A stretch of DNA of 22,810 nucleotides from Oscillospiraceae bacterium (GTDB lineage Bacteria > Bacillota > Clostridia > Oscillospirales > Ruminococcaceae). Where the stretch lies: positions 1 through 22,810 of the forward strand of contig JAAWBP010000128.1 of the NCBI GenBank assembly GCA_022792755.1, given 5' to 3'. Position 1 is the first letter of the stretch. Each line of letters opens with the position of its first letter. Positions 22,392 to 22,810 of this stretch are shown one piece after another. The notes under the pieces are model-generated. The model ran no database searches and had not been told where the DNA came from. It worked only from the letters and a program-made list of their open reading frames with translations. The position numbers and the translations under genes are program-made.

Positions 22392-22810
22392 TTATACGTC
22401 CTTGGGGAGCACCTTATTGGCCAGCGCACCCGCAACCACCGCGATAAAGAGGCCGGAAATCGTGATCTCCGGGATTTCGAGGCCAAAAAGCCCGAAAGAC
22501 GGGGTGGTGATCCCACTGCTGAGCCCAAGCCCCAGAACAAGGATCAGCGCCACAATAATCAGGTTGCGGCTGTGTGTGAAATCGAGCTCCGCCTCTGCAA
22601 GCGTCCGCATCCCGATTGCGGCAATCATCCCGAACAGGACGATCGACATACCACCCTTGACTGCGTCAGGAATCGCCTGCAGCACGCCGCCGAACTTCCC
22701 AAACAGGCCGAGCGCAATCGCAAAAATAGCCGCAATTTTTATTACGACGGTATCATAAACCTTCGTAACTGCCAAAACGCCAGTGTTTTCGGAATAGGTC
22801 GTATTGGCAG
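22392..22810 (-). CDS. uraA: Uracil/xanthine permease (NCS2 family), C-terminal part
   Basis: Partial. The gene enters from beyond the right edge, so only the last ~139 residues are visible, ending at 22392. The frame is open to the edge, and the first residues read TTYSENTGVLAVTKVYD, the conserved NCS2 TTYGENxG-type motif. Further helices follow, with FGKFGGVLQAIPDAVKGGMSIVLFGMIAAIGMR and SRNLIIVALILVLGLGL. NCS2 proteins import uracil or other nucleobases with H+. uraA is the most likely symbol because of IPEITISGLFIAVVAGALANKVLP, but xanthine transport cannot be excluded. A weak hairpin (22352-22370) lies after the stop without a T-run. Confidence 0.85.
   Translation of the reverse strand, partial: ANTTYSENTGVLAVTKVYDTVVIKIAAIFAIALGLFGKFGGVLQAIPDAVKGGMSIVLFGMIAAIGMRTLAEAELDFTHSRNLIIVALILVLGLGLSSGITTPSFGLFGLEIPEITISGLFIAVVAGALANKVLPKDV

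Overview
The window looks like a chromosomal segment of a spore-forming, moderately GC-rich Clostridia, most like the Oscillospirales/Ruminococcaceae. The basis is the gene content (spmA-spmB, an AbrB-type regulator, ywiB-argS, a Firmicutes-style ribosomal protein cluster), strong AGGAGG ribosome binding sites, and good sigma-A promoters. No phage, plasmid, insertion sequence with a transposase, tRNA, rRNA or CRISPR array was seen.

Layout. 1-340 holds hairpin-led repeats. 537-2313 carries yfbR (5'-deoxynucleotidase) and fabV (enoyl reductase), ending in a terminator. abrB is on the minus strand, divergent from spmA-spmB. 4075-4809 is a membrane protein that resembles a signal peptidase I without its catalytic residues. 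A bidirectional terminator at 4868-4900 separates it from the minus-strand ribosomal cluster: rpmG-secE-nusG-rplK-rplA from one promoter (8434-8462), and rplJ-rplL from a second promoter (6018-6046) with an L10 leader and an attenuator. rpoB does not follow rplL. A 15-nt motif is repeated upstream of rplK and rplA and is probably the L1-binding control site.

After a 0.6-kb repeat-rich gap, a plus-strand run covers cell-wall precursors and translation: ddl, murI (overlapping), ywiB, argS, ychF, prmA. Next come yfhO (large glycosyltransferase-like membrane protein) and a polyprenyl-phosphate sugar-1-phosphate transferase, both cell-surface polysaccharide genes. Between these two lies a 275-bp element with perfect 17-bp terminal inverted repeats and internal hairpins, like a MITE. 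The rest holds a short FUSC/aromatic-acid-exporter-like protein, a Cys-rich 82-residue protein, a zinc-ribbon protein, a 50-residue one-helix membrane protein and the C-terminal part of a uracil permease.

The most unusual material is the non-coding repeat population. Units of about 70 nt have a covarying hairpin and a conserved tail, and a second family is defined by the ends of the 275-bp element. Both recur in the gene-free gaps (1-340, 8579-8822, 18001-18275, 19861-20180). Other items of interest are the inactive signal-peptidase-like protein, the Cys-rich protein with a sporulation-like promoter, and the duplicated L1-type leader.
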